DNA of 64,000 nt, taken from Siderastrea siderea (lineage: Eukaryota; Cnidaria; Anthozoa; Scleractinia; Rhizangiidae). A program made the translations under genes and the position numbers. The first letter of the stretch is position 1, and each line of letters opens with the position of its first letter. Of the stretch, positions 35,285 to 46,669 are shown piece after piece. Below the pieces are notes generated by a model that saw nothing but the letters and a program-made list of their open reading frames with translations, had not been told where the DNA came from and made no database searches. Where the stretch lies: the NCBI GenBank assembly GCA_964030785.1, contig OZ034975.1, forward strand, positions 33,509,769 to 33,573,768. The letters run 5' to 3'.

Positions 35285-35428
35285 GGGTTTACCTCGGTGT
35301 AAGAACCTGACAAGATTTTCTTTGTTTGTTAGCTTTTGTTTTGCTGTAAGGTATTGTTTAAAATGTTTTTGTTTCCTTTGTTTTACGTCATCCGTGAGTT
35401 TCACAGGTTCTTACACCGAGGTAAAGCC
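35285..35428. mobile_element. 144-bp hAT-type MITE
   Basis: An 8-bp direct repeat CAAATTAT flanks it (35277-35284 and 35429-35436). Its ends are a nearly perfect 25-bp inverted repeat (GG.TTTACCTCGGTGTAAG...). An 8-bp duplication with short inverted repeats fits the hAT superfamily. Confidence 0.8.
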
Positions 35429-35436
35429 CAAATTAT

Positions 35437-36656
35437 TTAAGCACTGGACTAACGATAAATATGAAACATTAAACTATAATGATCGATCGGTAAAGCCCTG
35501 CTAATATATTAAGCTGTTTACCGCAGACAAGAAAGAGCTATAATTACACGTACCTGACATGAGCAATGCAGCGAAAAATGAAGTGCTGTCCTCTTTCCGA
35601 GAAACCATTAACAATTCTTTAGCAGAAATGGACCACAGAAAGCTAACACACCTTTTCACCCCATTTTTCAGCTTTTGTCGCTAGCTATGGCGCCGCGCCT
35701 GAAAAGTGCACCAGTCTTCCTGAGCAATCCGTGACATTGGTGCCCAGTACTCCGCGTGCCTGCAAATTCACATCCCTGAGCTATATGAAAACGAATTTTT
35801 TTAATAACGTAGTCAGAAAGAGCATAGTTTGAAACCAAATACGCTGATTCGTTTTTACATTTATATTAAAACCTCACAAAACAGGGGATTATCAAAAGTT
35901 TAAGAATCATTTTTCATCGTGCTTTTTTCAAACGGAAAAATAATAATGGACGTTTTTGAATAACTTGCAATTTTTTCTGCAATATTGCTGTGAGAAATTA
36001 CGAATTTATTCAGCTTAAAGCAGTTTTAAAGTGATTTGAATTTTCTGTGCGCTCTGGTCACGTGACCAATGACGTCACAACAGTGAGCATATCATGGTCG
36101 TTACTTTCATGGAAGTACTATTAACCAGCCAAGCTTTGTTTCTCTCCGCCTTAAACTACCATAGTTACTGACTCCTTACCAGTCCCCTGGGAAATGCTCC
36201 TGTACAGAGCCACCTTAACTTTCAATTGCCAGATGTCAACTGGCAATTTCCATATTGCCCATTCCAATGACTATCAGGGCACGTTATCTGCTTTTGAATT
36301 GATGGAGGCCTGTTCTTGCAGTGAGCTAAAACATATTTTTTTGCCATTGTCACGTGAATAATGACGTCATCACCCTAACGTTAATTTGAGGGATAACTTT
36401 CACGAAGTTGTAAATAACACATGGTACAGCATTCTCTTCGACCACAAATTAACTAAGTTATTTTGCATTGAAATTTTTCAGGTGCAAAGCATTCTGGGAA
36501 GGTTCTTATTATAATTATAATATTGTTTTTAATTATTGTTATTATTATCACCATTATTATGATATGTTAGCTTGCCGGGATATGATGGTTGAAATAGCTG
36601 CTGCAGTGTTTGCCAAGTTAAATGACAAACATTGCCGGAAGGTTGATTTGACTACG
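35437..36656. other. No recognised gene
   Basis: AT-rich DNA with CRE-like TGACGTCA sites near 36070 and 36363 inside similar 'tcacgtgac...atgacgtca' contexts, which suggests another dispersed repeat. An (ATT)-rich patch occurs at 36505-36560. Confidence 0.4.
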
Positions 36657-36658
36657 TA

Positions 36659-36814
36659 GAAAGATTAACTTTGCAAGACATCAACACGACACTGATAGAA
36701 CTACAAGAGAGCAGAGTTGGAGCCGTAGCAGCAACAATAGCTGTCTACGGCTGCAATCCTGCTGTGTTGAAGTTCTATCAGCGTCGTGTTGATGTCTTGC
36801 AAAGTTAATCTTTC
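36659..36814. mobile_element. TA-flanked fold-back MITE
   Basis: TA on both sides (36657-36658, 36815-36816) of a 156-bp element whose arms of about 45 bp (starting GAAAGATTAACTTTGCAAGA) are inverted and nearly identical. The centre also pairs (ccgtag/ctacgg). A TA target fits the Tc1/mariner-pogo group. Confidence 0.7.
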
Positions 36815-37299
36815 TAGAGGGTCTGAATTGGGGGTGGGGGGGGGGTCCACATGTCGGTTGTCAGTTAAAATTTCATTACTTTGTCGGTTGTCAGTTAAAA
36901 TTTGCGATCTTTGTCGGCTGTCGGTAGACCTCAGTTATGAGTAAAAATGCAAGTTAATTATTCATATTCGTTATGTAATTCACGCAGTTTTAAGACTTTA
37001 AACTCCATACAAAGTATAAAACTTGTAATAATTCATCATTTGATTGCACTTGAACCTCATTTACTCGAAATATTAATGAGTGAGAAACTGCAAGGGGTGA
37101 CAGGCCACACAATCACTACCGGCTGAACCCTTTTGTAAACCTGTTATATTTTAGATCTAAAGAGCGTATCTTTTAAGGATTTGCCTTTCTTATAAGAAAT
37201 TATTGGTGGTTCTTTGAATATCTAGCGAAGTGGTGGTTGATTTTGTATAAGATGCCATTCTTGAGTAAAGCTTTCTTGGATCTTGGGTACTGAAGGCAT
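36815..37299. other. No recognised gene
   Basis: It begins with a G-run and three diverged 'tgtcggttgtcagttaaaattt' units (36850-36930). The remainder is unremarkable. Confidence 0.4.
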
Positions 37300-37520
37300 C
37301 TGTCGGCAGATATATCAGCCTACATGTCGGTCGACACTCGACCGATATCTCGATCGACACTCGGCTTATATCTCGATCGACACTCCGCCGATATGCTGGC
37401 TGACATCGCTCGCCTCTCGACCGACATGCATGTCAGCCGATACTCGATCGCTACGCCATCGACGCTCGGGCGACACTGGGCCGATACCCTAGCGACACTC
37501 GGCCGATACTCTACCGACAT
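37300..37520. repeat. Degenerate minisatellite, CGACACTCGACCGATAT type
   Basis: About ten diverged units of roughly 20 bp on the theme CGACACTCGRCCGATAYCTCGAT. Because units lack stops, several frames on both strands stay open; none is a gene. The same family recurs at 40803-41015. Confidence 0.75.
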
Positions 37521-38305
37521 TTGATCGGCTCTCAATGCTCTTTTTTCTTTACTCAAATTGTTCTCGTTTGCGTTGCCCACTTGTTTACGTTCCCCGTATC
37601 TATCGCACAGGCGACAAACACTGTTCTTTTGTGTCCCTTGTGGGTTAAGGGGAGGAGAAAGCTAACATTTCAGAATATTTCAGCAAAACAAACGGTTAAA
37701 CCTATTTTGCCTGGGCTTTTTTTGAGTTTCTGAGCCTGGGAGTGGGTACAAAGTGCCCCCCCCCCCCCCCATAAATCTCGAAAAGTATTAACGCTCTTGA
37801 GATGAAACTTGACACGTTCTTAGCACTTCATTAACTTAACAGATTGGGTCTATGACGTGCCAATTATGACTTTTTATGACGTCACAATGAAGTCGCAAAC
37901 CAGCCATTTTGAATTTTGAGGCCGCCAAAATTCAAAATGCCGAGCCTGCAGTCATACAGTTGACAATGACGACATCGAAAAATATATGAATTTGTTCTAA
38001 GAAACATACTTAATTAAAACAAGCACAAAAAAGTAAATTATTATCTTCTTCTTACAAATGAAGGGGAAAAAACTAAAAAAAGACTGAAAAAAGACAGAAA
38101 ATAGTCAAAATACACTCCTGAGTAAACGCTTGCTATGGAAACGTCAATCATCATAGACACGTCATTGACTCAGAAAAAATTTTCTCTAATAAATTTTAGG
38201 AAAAGTCACGAGATTTGGTGATTATTCGTCTAACCATTTAAAAGTTATAATTCGTTAAAGTCAGCGCACCCCCCGGGCTAAATGGGGTTAACAATACTTA
38301 ATGTT

Positions 38306-40798
38306 CCCAACCCGCGACCAAGAAAATAACACACACTACCAAGTTTGTGGGATAAAGGGGTTGAGGATCAAGTGCTCCAAAATGCATATACAGGTCAAGA
38401 CTATGAACTAACACTTCATGGCACCAAGAGGTCAATAATCCTCTCTGGCAGAGGGACATAATCCCCCAACCCTCTCTGGGGGGTCATACATGTAATCCCC
38501 CACTAGAGAAGTCCTTATCCTATCACAGTTAGGGAGCTAAAGGAGAGGTAGGTCACAATCTTCTCCAGCCAGGGGGTCAAAATCCCCCAACCCTCTCCAA
38601 GGGGTCAAGATCCTTAATGGAAGAGGTCCTTATCCTATAAGATTTTCACCTCGTTGCTATGGTAACAATATTAGAAAGCTGGATTGGGGCTCAATGCACA
38701 AGAATAGAAGAAACACGTGAGTCTATGGGGCAAAGGGTCACCTGTTTGGGAATACTTCATCCCCAAAAATACACGCAGTGTATTCCCCAAGACGAACCAC
38801 AAACAAATCAGTACTTAACCCATTAATCCCTCCACTCCCAAGTTTAATCAGTATGCAATTTCTCCTTACAATGAGAAACATTTTGAAGCAGGTGGGTGAT
38901 GAGAATAAAGAAAAATTGCACGAGGGGATATTGTCCAATGTAACTTTACCTTCAAATGGAACATTGTAAGGAAAATTATGGTTTATGGCAGTCAGTAAGG
39001 AGAAGTGGCATTCAGATCATGGGAGTAAAAGGAGAGTTGTGATTTAACGGCCAATAACGGACAGTCTGAAGTCTATTTGCTAGAGACTTCACCCTGGGGA
39101 TAGGTATCAAAAATGCACACTAATTTAATGAACCATGTCTTATACTGGCTTATAAGAGACGTTGAAGGGAAGGGAATCAGGGCATCAAATGTATCTCTCA
39201 TAACAGTCAGAAGACTAGCACCCTAATGCCTTAATTAACCAGGCGGGAAGGCCCACAGAAGCAGCAGTGGTTGCAGCCCCTATTATGTAGCTATGTCCAG
39301 CATATTGTGCAGGGTTAAGCCCAAACATGGCCAGGAGGGATCTAAATTCCAAGGTTAAAGCATCTTTGGTTAAAGGGGTTCTTGACTGATACTGAAAGAG
39401 GGGGCCTGGGGTGTTGGTTCTCATCCCAAAATAATTATGTCTTCATTGCCTTCACAGGGCACAGAGACCTCTTGGTTTTTCCTATTTAAGTAGAGTATGG
39501 CCAATCCGGAGTGGGTCAGTCTTTGAAATTTTCACTTGAATAGACATGTAATGAGGGTTGCTAGAACTTTCCCATGCCCAGAATTAACACACAATGGGGA
39601 CAATACAATACGGGTTAATGAGATGAAAGTCTTAACGTTTTTCAACAAAGTAAAATCATACCCTAACAACGCAAGGGATGGATGTTCATGTGAAAATAAA
39701 TGACTGACTGTCGAGTGAAAATTGACCTCGGACCCAAGCCTCGTGTCGATTTTCAAAATCATTAGCGTTCGCCGAAAGAAGGGATTTTGACCATGGAGTG
39801 AGAAAATGCTCATTTTCAGGAAAATGCGCGGGGATATTTGGCGAACGAACATTTTACAAGGTGCAGAGATCATAGAGATTTACCTCTGGCCAAAAAAATC
39901 TGCGATAGGATGGATTTTCGGGCCGCAAACCGCCTTCGAGTCGACAAGTTCGAATCTCCGGCCTAAAACAGTGTGGTGCCTTGACTTCGTCTTATGAAGG
40001 TAGTAACAGTCATGACAAATAAAGCCCAAAACGATGAAATAAGCCCAAAAAGCACACAAAGACGCAAGAGGTAAGTTAGTTTTATTCATTTCACTAAAAA
40101 ATGTTGAAATTGAGTTTTATTTCACGTTCGAAATCGACGATATTTTATTCCCCATACAAAGTCTCAAATTGTTATCGGCCGCTTGTAACCCAAAACTCGT
40201 CTCTCTCGAAGGTCACGGCCCGGCTCGAGAACCATAAATAATTTATAAATTACTCGCTTTCTCGAGGCGTGAGCCTGGGCTGCCTGTGGAGTGAGCGGTC
40301 TGTGCGATGCCAGTGTCCTTCAGCTGTCTTTTTCCAGAGCTGTGCGCCGGCCCTGTGCGGAAAGACCGTTGTTTCGGCAAAGTTCTTGTAACTGTGCAAT
40401 AGTCAAATGTCGAAAGATGGTCACCAGAACGGGTCCTACCAGTCCGTATAGGTGGCATGATTCGAAGACAGGCGATGAACTTCGCTTCTAAAACGACTAG
40501 TTTGCGTGACTTGGGATAAACGCCGGGATTTAACCGAGAAAGAATTTTGTAGCAGGCTAAGTGGGAAGCTCTGCTTTGAAGAACATGGCAAGGATGAACT
40601 GGGGAGAATCGCTATGACGACCTGTTTGCCTGAAGGCCCGCATGTGATTGGCCAAGTGTGAAATCGGATGTTGTTTGCACGTGAGCATAGGATGACCTTT
40701 GAGCGTGACAGCAAAGCTTGCCCGGATAGTATGTCACACACTGGAAACTGTCTTGGTTGTCACATTACTTAAATTTATAACGGTTATAAATTTGCTAC
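38306..40798 (-). mobile_element. Tyrosine-recombinase element with SAP domain, decayed
   Basis: Both ends are shared with a shorter insertion in copy 2 (51978-53668): 'cccaacccgcgaccaagaaaataac' at the left, 'ggttataaatttgct' at the right. This longer copy holds on the - strand a SAP-like segment near 40420-40325 (LTIAQLQELCRNNGLSAQG) and the C-terminal part of a tyrosine recombinase at 39424-39212. The gene is full of stops and is dead. Elements of the Ngaro/DIRS or Crypton groups encode such recombinases. No reverse transcriptase is visible. Confidence 0.55.
39212..39424 (-). pseudogene. Tyrosine recombinase C-terminal fragment
   Basis: The frame reads GPLFQYQSRTPLTKDALTLE ... FGLNPAQYAGHSYIIGAATT ... 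GLPAWLIKALG. The pattern GHSFRIGAATTAA...GLPDWLIK.LGRW is the box-II/HxxR region of this recombinase family. Here the Arg of HSFR is Ile and the frame ends before the catalytic Tyr, so it is inactive. Confidence 0.65.
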
Positions 40799-40802
40799 AA
40801 TA

Positions 40803-41015
40803 TGCCAACAAATGTCGACCAATATTACCACCGACAGTCGACCGATATGCAGCCGACAGCTCATCGTAACGTAATGGTCGAGGTGTCGGCCGAGTGTAGA
40901 CCGACATACCGACCAAGTATCGACCGATAGTGGCGACTGACGGTCTACCAACTCGAAGAACATGTCGACCGACGCTCGACCAAGTGTCGGTCGATATTTC
41001 GTCCGTGTGTCGGAG
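40803..41015. repeat. Degenerate minisatellite, second array
   Basis: Diverged units around CGACCGATAT, CGACCGACA and GTCGGCCGAGTG, in both orientations, related to 37300-37520. It lies directly beside the right end of the SAP-recombinase element. Confidence 0.7.
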
Positions 41016-41759
41016 GTTGTAAGTAGACTTTTGTTATTTATCTATTTTCTATTATATTTGCACGAACATTTAATTTTTAATCACTATTTAGAGTTTGAAA
41101 ACTCTAAATGTGAAAAGATGGTGTTGCACAGCATTACGATCCTATGGGGGCATTTTGGATTGTTTAAAAACTCGAAGATCAGAAATTTAGACTGATACCG
41201 AAGACTTTTTAATCTTACCGTACCCAATTTGTGAATTAGCCAATCAGAGGCCTTGTTTACTGTCATGATTTTCTACGATATCAAGTCACTGACCTGATAT
41301 CCTACGATATCATGGACAGTTTCTAAGACTCTCACTTGTTTTACAGACTTTAGAGATGAAAATTAGAACAGAAATACAAGGAAAAGTAAAACTATTACAT
41401 TTGTTAAACGAGAAAGTAATTTTTTTAACTCTAACAGAGAAAAGATAAAATAAAATTTCGCGCCAAAATTGGACGCAGCTACACTGGCGCTCGCTCGCGT
41501 GTACGTTTATGGACAGCGCTGAAACTTCTTTGTGTCAAAATAGAGCCGGGTTTTCCAAATTTCTCTCTTAATTCGGACTTTCAAGATTCGGAAAATGAAA
41601 CTCCAAACAAAAGAATTTTAAAAAATGACAGATGAGGAGTTACAGAAAAGTATTGACGACCAGAACAGTGTAAATACGTGTCGCTCTTCAAAATTTGCAC
41701 AACGCCTGACTGATCACGGTAACTGAAAAAATAACACCGGGTTCCTTTGGGTACGGTAA
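41016..41759. other. No recognised gene
   Basis: AT-rich. There is a short inverted repeat around 41270-41325 (acgatatca ... tgatatcctacgatatca). No exon supported. Confidence 0.4.
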
Positions 41760-41924
41760 ATACCTAATCGCACCTTTTTTGGTACGCTCTCGGCAGCATA
41801 TCAGGCTTGTTTGGCCTCGCCATGGGTATTTTGGCTCGACTGCGCCTCGCCAAAATACTAACCATGGCTCGACCAAACTCGCCTGATATGACTCTGAAGC
41901 GTACCAAAAAGATACGATTAGGTA
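41753..41924. mobile_element. Palindromic MITE
   Basis: Arms TACCTAATCGCACCTTTTTT at the left and ...AAAAAGATACGATTAGGTA at the right, with further pairing (ggtacgct, atatcaggc, ttggc..gcc) toward a centre near 41840. Confidence 0.6.
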
Positions 41925-42111
41925 TAATTATCATTCAACTAGACTGCCCCCTTAAAGGAATCTCTTTGGTGGCCTGCAGGCAGGATTAAACCACGCCGTA
42001 TGCTAAGTGGAATAACAGAAACACCATTTGGTCACATTTGTCTTGGAACCCAAGAGTACTTCGCGAAAATTTGCTTGCGAGCAACGATCATTGTGTGTTA
42101 CATTGCGCCTG

Positions 42112-45100
42112 TTAGTTGTATTTTATCTTCCTTTTTTGTGGAAGAGGTCTTGCGATGATGTTATTGTCTAAATATGTTTTTTTGTAACTGCACGTTCCAG
42201 TTTTCCTCTGAACAGCAAACCCACGAACCATACGTACAGCAGCTGTTTGAGCAATTTTCAAGGCGCTATTCAAAAACCCTCTTTGTACTCTTCTCCTAAC
42301 CTTCTGGCAGGCGGTTTACGGAACATGTGAGTACAAGTTACAATTTTCGTTTTGTACCTAGCTTTTTATTGAGTAGGAAAAAGGTAACCCGAAAACACCT
42401 GTAACGACATAACCCAAAATGACTTCACCCTCTCGCCATATAATTCCCCCCCGTATGAAGTATCGAAGTCAACCACGTAAGAAGTTTGCAAAATTTTATT
42501 ATAATTAAGATCGAATATTCAAACCACCGTCACTGTAGTGGTTTCCTTTGTTTTCCCTTTATGAATTATTAATGAGTTTGAGAAGAAATTTGAAATAAGT
42601 GCTCCTACCCTTGTTCAAGGAAGCAACCGAGTATAAACCGTATCGGAAGAAAAAACATACCTTGTTCGAGAAGAAATGGTAATTTTCCGTTCTGACCTCT
42701 TCTGAACTGGATTTCTCCGCAAATGTAACCATTTCGTTAATCACACGTCCTATCAGGTCTGGTTGTAAAGGCTCTGAAACGTCTGGCAATTGTTCTTTCT
42801 CCAAGTTGATGTTTTGGAATTTTACCACAAAGGGGGCCACGGCGGTACCGAAGTATTCGACCACATCTTCGTATCCACAAGAAAGGATGTCACAAATCTG
42901 AAGTGAGTTTAGAATTTAATATACTTACCACTATTTTCACTACTACGCGACTTTTCTTTTCAAAACACTGCTGAGCACTTTGCAATACGCTTCCGTCAAT
43001 CATACCTTATATGGAAAGTGTGTGATGTTACCGCAATTGAATTGAGCTCGAAGGAATAAAGATAGCGCCAAATTATCCCGTAAATTTGCGCTGGCGAGTC
43101 ATATATTGACTAGTAAGAGGCTTTAGAGTCGTTGATGTTGCAAGAATACTTCACGTTTGGCAGATATTTGTAAAGAAATTTCGACATTTCTTCAGAATTA
43201 AATACCCGCTCGGTGGATTATCCCATGCGGCGGATGGTAAGCTTGCGTTTAATCTCGTGAATAAGCTAAACCGAAGTGTGAAGTAAAAATTCTAGCTTTT
43301 CTGACCTGGAAATAGCATACGACATGTTATTCACCACGAGTATAAATCTGGATAAATCTGGCAATATCCCGAAGTGTACGAGGACGAAATTCAGGAGTGG
43401 ATAGAGTATGCAACGGGAAAACGAATCATGATCGGCGTGCGATCAACCGATTCGTGAAGAAAATGGGTTTGACAAGAAGAAAGCTGAAGAAACGTACGTA
43501 GGACTTGTTGGATTGTTTTTGCAAGAAACGATGCCAATTCTAGTCACCTATCACCCAAGGAATGGATCACCCGAGGAATGGAATGAAAAACAAAGCATAA
43601 GCGCTTTATAACGTTTATTGTTCTACGTGAATGTTAACGCTGTGACATGCTAGCAAGAAAATTCTGAAAAATCTTTATTTATAGAATTAAAGCGGGAACG
43701 GGGAAATATCAAGGAAAATATTTAAGCACAGTTTCATGTTAACTTCTTCGTTATAGCTCACTGTGATTACCAAAGAACGTGATCAGCGAAATAGGGCGAT
43801 GTATCGTGGGTCATCGCTAAATTTCACCGAGAACAGTTACTATTTATAGATGAATCAGAACTTCTCAGATTCATCTATAAATAGCAACTGTTCTCGGTGA
43901 AATTCAGCGATCCTACGACAATACATCGTCCTGTTTCCCCATCACGTTCTTTGGCAATCGTCTTGAGTTATAACGAAGAAGTAAACTTGAAAGTAAGCTT
44001 AGATATTTTCCTCGATTCCCCGTTCCCGCTAAGCTTGTAGAAATAACAATTTCCCTATCATGTCACAGCGTTGTATGTTTACATTCTCGAAACGTAGAAC
44101 AACAAACGTTACAAGCGCATTATAAACTTATGCTTTATTTTTTTTTTCAATTCATTCCGGAGGTGATAGGTGATTAGAATTAGCAGTGTTCCTTCCAAAA
44201 AATGCAGCTAGTCATACGTACCTTTCTTCTTGTAAAACCCATTTTCTTCACGAATCGGTTGATCGCACGCCGATCATGATTCGTTTTCCCGTTGCATACT
44301 CTATCCACTCCTGAATTTAGTCCTTGTACACTTCGGGATATTGCCAGATTTATACTCGTGGTGAATAACATGTCGTGTGCTATTTTCAGGTCAGAAAAGC
44401 TAGAATTATTACTTCACACTTTAGTTTAGCTTATTTGCGAGTTTAAACGCACGCTTACCATCCGCCGCATAGGATAATCCACCGAGCGGGTATTTAATTC
44501 TGAAGAAATGTCGAAATTTCTTTACAAATATCTACCAAACGTGAAGTATTCTTGCAACATCAACGACTCTAAAGCCTCTTACTAGTCAATATATGACTCG
44601 CCAGCGCAAATTTACGGGATAATTTGGCGCCATCCTTATTCCTTCGAGCTCAATTCAATTGCGGTAACATCACACACTTCCCATATAAGGTATGATTGAC
44701 GGAAGCGTATTGCAAAGTGCTCAGAGGTGTTTTGAAAAGAAAAGTCGCGTAGTAGTGAAAATGGTGGTAATTGCTTTTGCTGTTCACGTCAACTATACTT
44801 GATTTCATAAGTCGGTAAATTACGATCGTCCGGGCGGTGAGTATAGTCCTGAAAAAAGACTATTTGTGGTGACGTTGACCGAGGTTTTGACAATCTAAGC
44901 GGAAGTCATCATCAGAGTCAATTGAATTGTGAATCGTCAGTAGATGTTATAAGTCTCTGGTTCTTGCTCTGATTGGTCGACGAACTCGCGATGTTATTAG
45001 TCGTCTGTTAGTTAAGCCGAGTTCATCGACCCATTACGACAACAACCAGAAGCTTATAATATCTACTGACGATTCACAATGCACTTGACCCTGATGATGG

Positions 45101-46008
45101 CTTCCACTCAAGCTGTCGAAACGTCAGTCAATGTCACCACAGCGCAGTCCTTTTCAGGAATACATTCACCCTGACGATCGTAATCTACCGACGTATGATA
45201 TGGCTCGGTCTTGGTTCAAACCATTTACAGTATTACCAGATAATAGCACGAGTTAATGAAATATATGAATATACTACATCTATCTAAGGAAGGAAACAGC
45301 CTGAGAAATAGCTTATTGTTAAGCTATACGAGGAAATTCAAGTTGTTGGTCATAGATAAATGTATATACATATAATATATATTTATTTATATTTATATTA
45401 ATATATATTTATATAGGGTGGAGGGCAATTATAGAAAAGCAAGGGTGTTAGAGTGTTTGTAACCCCTCGTAACAGGTTTTACCCACGGTCACACCCTTAC
45501 CCAGTGAAAGTCTAATTTGGTATATTCGATCCCTGTCTAAGAGATTGGCTGTGCAAGGGATCTTTGTGAGAACTAGAATTATTAGACTTCTATCATATGG
45601 AAGTGTAACAACCTCCTGATCATAAACGTCGTGTGGTAATCGATAAAATATAAGTAATATCTCAGTGAACAGTTTATATTCATCCTACCTCTCTAGCAAA
45701 CCACAAAGCAATTGCGTATGGCGGAACAACATCGCCCATTGCTCCCTCGAGTAAGGGGGAGACAGTGGCGATGTATTGGTCAGTTACGTCTTGGACACCA
45801 CTCTCAGAAAAATGTTTCCCCAATGTAATTAACTGGCCAATTGCAACGGAAAGGTCTCCATAGTTGATTGCCCTTTTTAGTGACATATGGGCACGGATTT
45901 CCTCCGGAGTCAATCCTCTGATGAACTCCCCAGTAAAGGGTACATACACTATTCGTCTGATTTCCCTGGAAGATATAAAGTATTTGTCGAAGAGGTATTT
46001 GAGGGTTT
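42112..46008 (-). CDS. Unrecognised gene, last three exons
   Basis: Exons 46008-45689, 42897-42661 and 42303-42112 (stop TAA at 42114-42112) have AG acceptors and GT donors and join in phase without stops, giving about 248 residues. The product is soluble-looking: helices with LKYLFDKYFISSREIRRIVY, TPEEIRAHMSLKRAINYGDL, then a second exon with YFGTAVAPFVVKFQNINLEK, and a basic third exon (KVRRRVQRGF ... MVRGFAVQRK). I do not recognise the family. The large second intron holds a 1.85-kb palindrome and a fold-back element. Immediately upstream of the first visible exon the DNA switches to the antisense of RTK copy 2, and the open frame continues through it to an ATG at 46105, so the gene is either 5'-truncated or starts in antisense kinase DNA. 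Confidence 0.7.
42925..44770. repeat. 1.85-kb near-perfect palindrome (fold-back element)
   Basis: Arms 42925-43856 and 43868-44770 are inverted copies around an 11-base centre. Outer ends read TTACCAC.ATTTTCACTACT. Small indels separate the arms. Each arm holds a matching open frame running toward the centre (INRFVKKMG.TRRK). No clear target duplication. It lies in an intron of the - strand gene. Confidence 0.85.
44813..45190. mobile_element. Fold-back element with hammerhead-like cores (PLE terminal-repeat pair)
   Basis: Left arm 44813-44948 and right arm 45061-45190 are inverted relatives (cggtaaattacgatcgtc / gacgatcgtaatctaccg; atctactgacgattcaca). The right arm carries a hammerhead-like core. 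Two inverted PLE-type terminal repeats with almost nothing between them suggest a minimal derivative. Confidence 0.6.
45091..45125 (+). ncRNA. Hammerhead-ribozyme-like motif
   Basis: CTGATGA (45091-45097), an extra U, stem II GGCUU/AAGCU, GAAA (45118-45121), then CGTC with almost no stem III. The mirrored copy in the left arm has lost the GAAA (CAAAA). Such stem-III-poor variants are known from PLEs. Activity is uncertain. Confidence 0.4.
45191..45688. other. Intron sequence with AT microsatellite
   Basis: This includes a TATA/TTTATA-rich tract at 45360-45418. No exon seen. Confidence 0.5.
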
Positions 46009-46493
46009 CTGTATACCGATGCGAAGCCGCAGACCAATCTGATTGCAGAGCAGTTGATGAGGTTCGCTTGGCAGATTGCTGATGGCTTGTGTTATTTGTC
46101 TCCAAGAAAGGTTAGTTAAGCGCCTGAACCCCCCTCCCCCCCCCCCCCTCTTCTTTCTTCATAAATGATTAACGTCTAGCTGGAACAACAGAAAAATGAA
46201 CAGTAATTTTTTTTCTAGATTATACATCGTGATTTGGCCGCGAGAAATGTCCTTGTTGGTGAAGGAGAGAAGTGTAAGGTGACAGATTTTGGGATGGCCA
46301 GGAATGTGCACCAGGATGGTATTTAATCCAGGAAAAGTCGAGTAAGTGTTACAAACAGCATTATATTGAAAGCATTGACGAAGAAAATAATTGGCAGTAC
46401 GTTGAAGGTTCTCGCGAGCCTCCAATGCATAAGAAAAACGTTAAAACTAGATTTAAAAGTAAAAAAGAGCTATAAACCATACGATAGCCAATA

Positions 46494-46669
46494 CAGTCAA
46501 CTCTCGCCTTGCAGACACCTAGCTATGACGGACATTCCGTTATTACGGACAGGAGCTGAAGTCCCAGGAAATAAGCACTGCTGAACATTACACCTGTTAT
46601 TACGGACTCTCTCTATTACGGACACCAAATCGTGGTCCTGTTAGTGTCCGCTATAACAAGAGTTGACTG
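46494..46669. mobile_element. pogo/Tigger-type MITE in RTK copy 2 intron
   Basis: TA on both sides (46492-46493, 46670-46671). The ends CAGTCAACTCTCGCC and GGCG-like complement ...AAGAGTTGACTG form a 12-bp terminal inverted repeat. It is absent from the equivalent intron of copy 1. Confidence 0.75.

Noticed and set aside
37283..37580. Overlapping ORFs on both strands
   Set aside because: Produced by stop-poor minisatellite units; Arg/Ser-rich low complexity without motifs.
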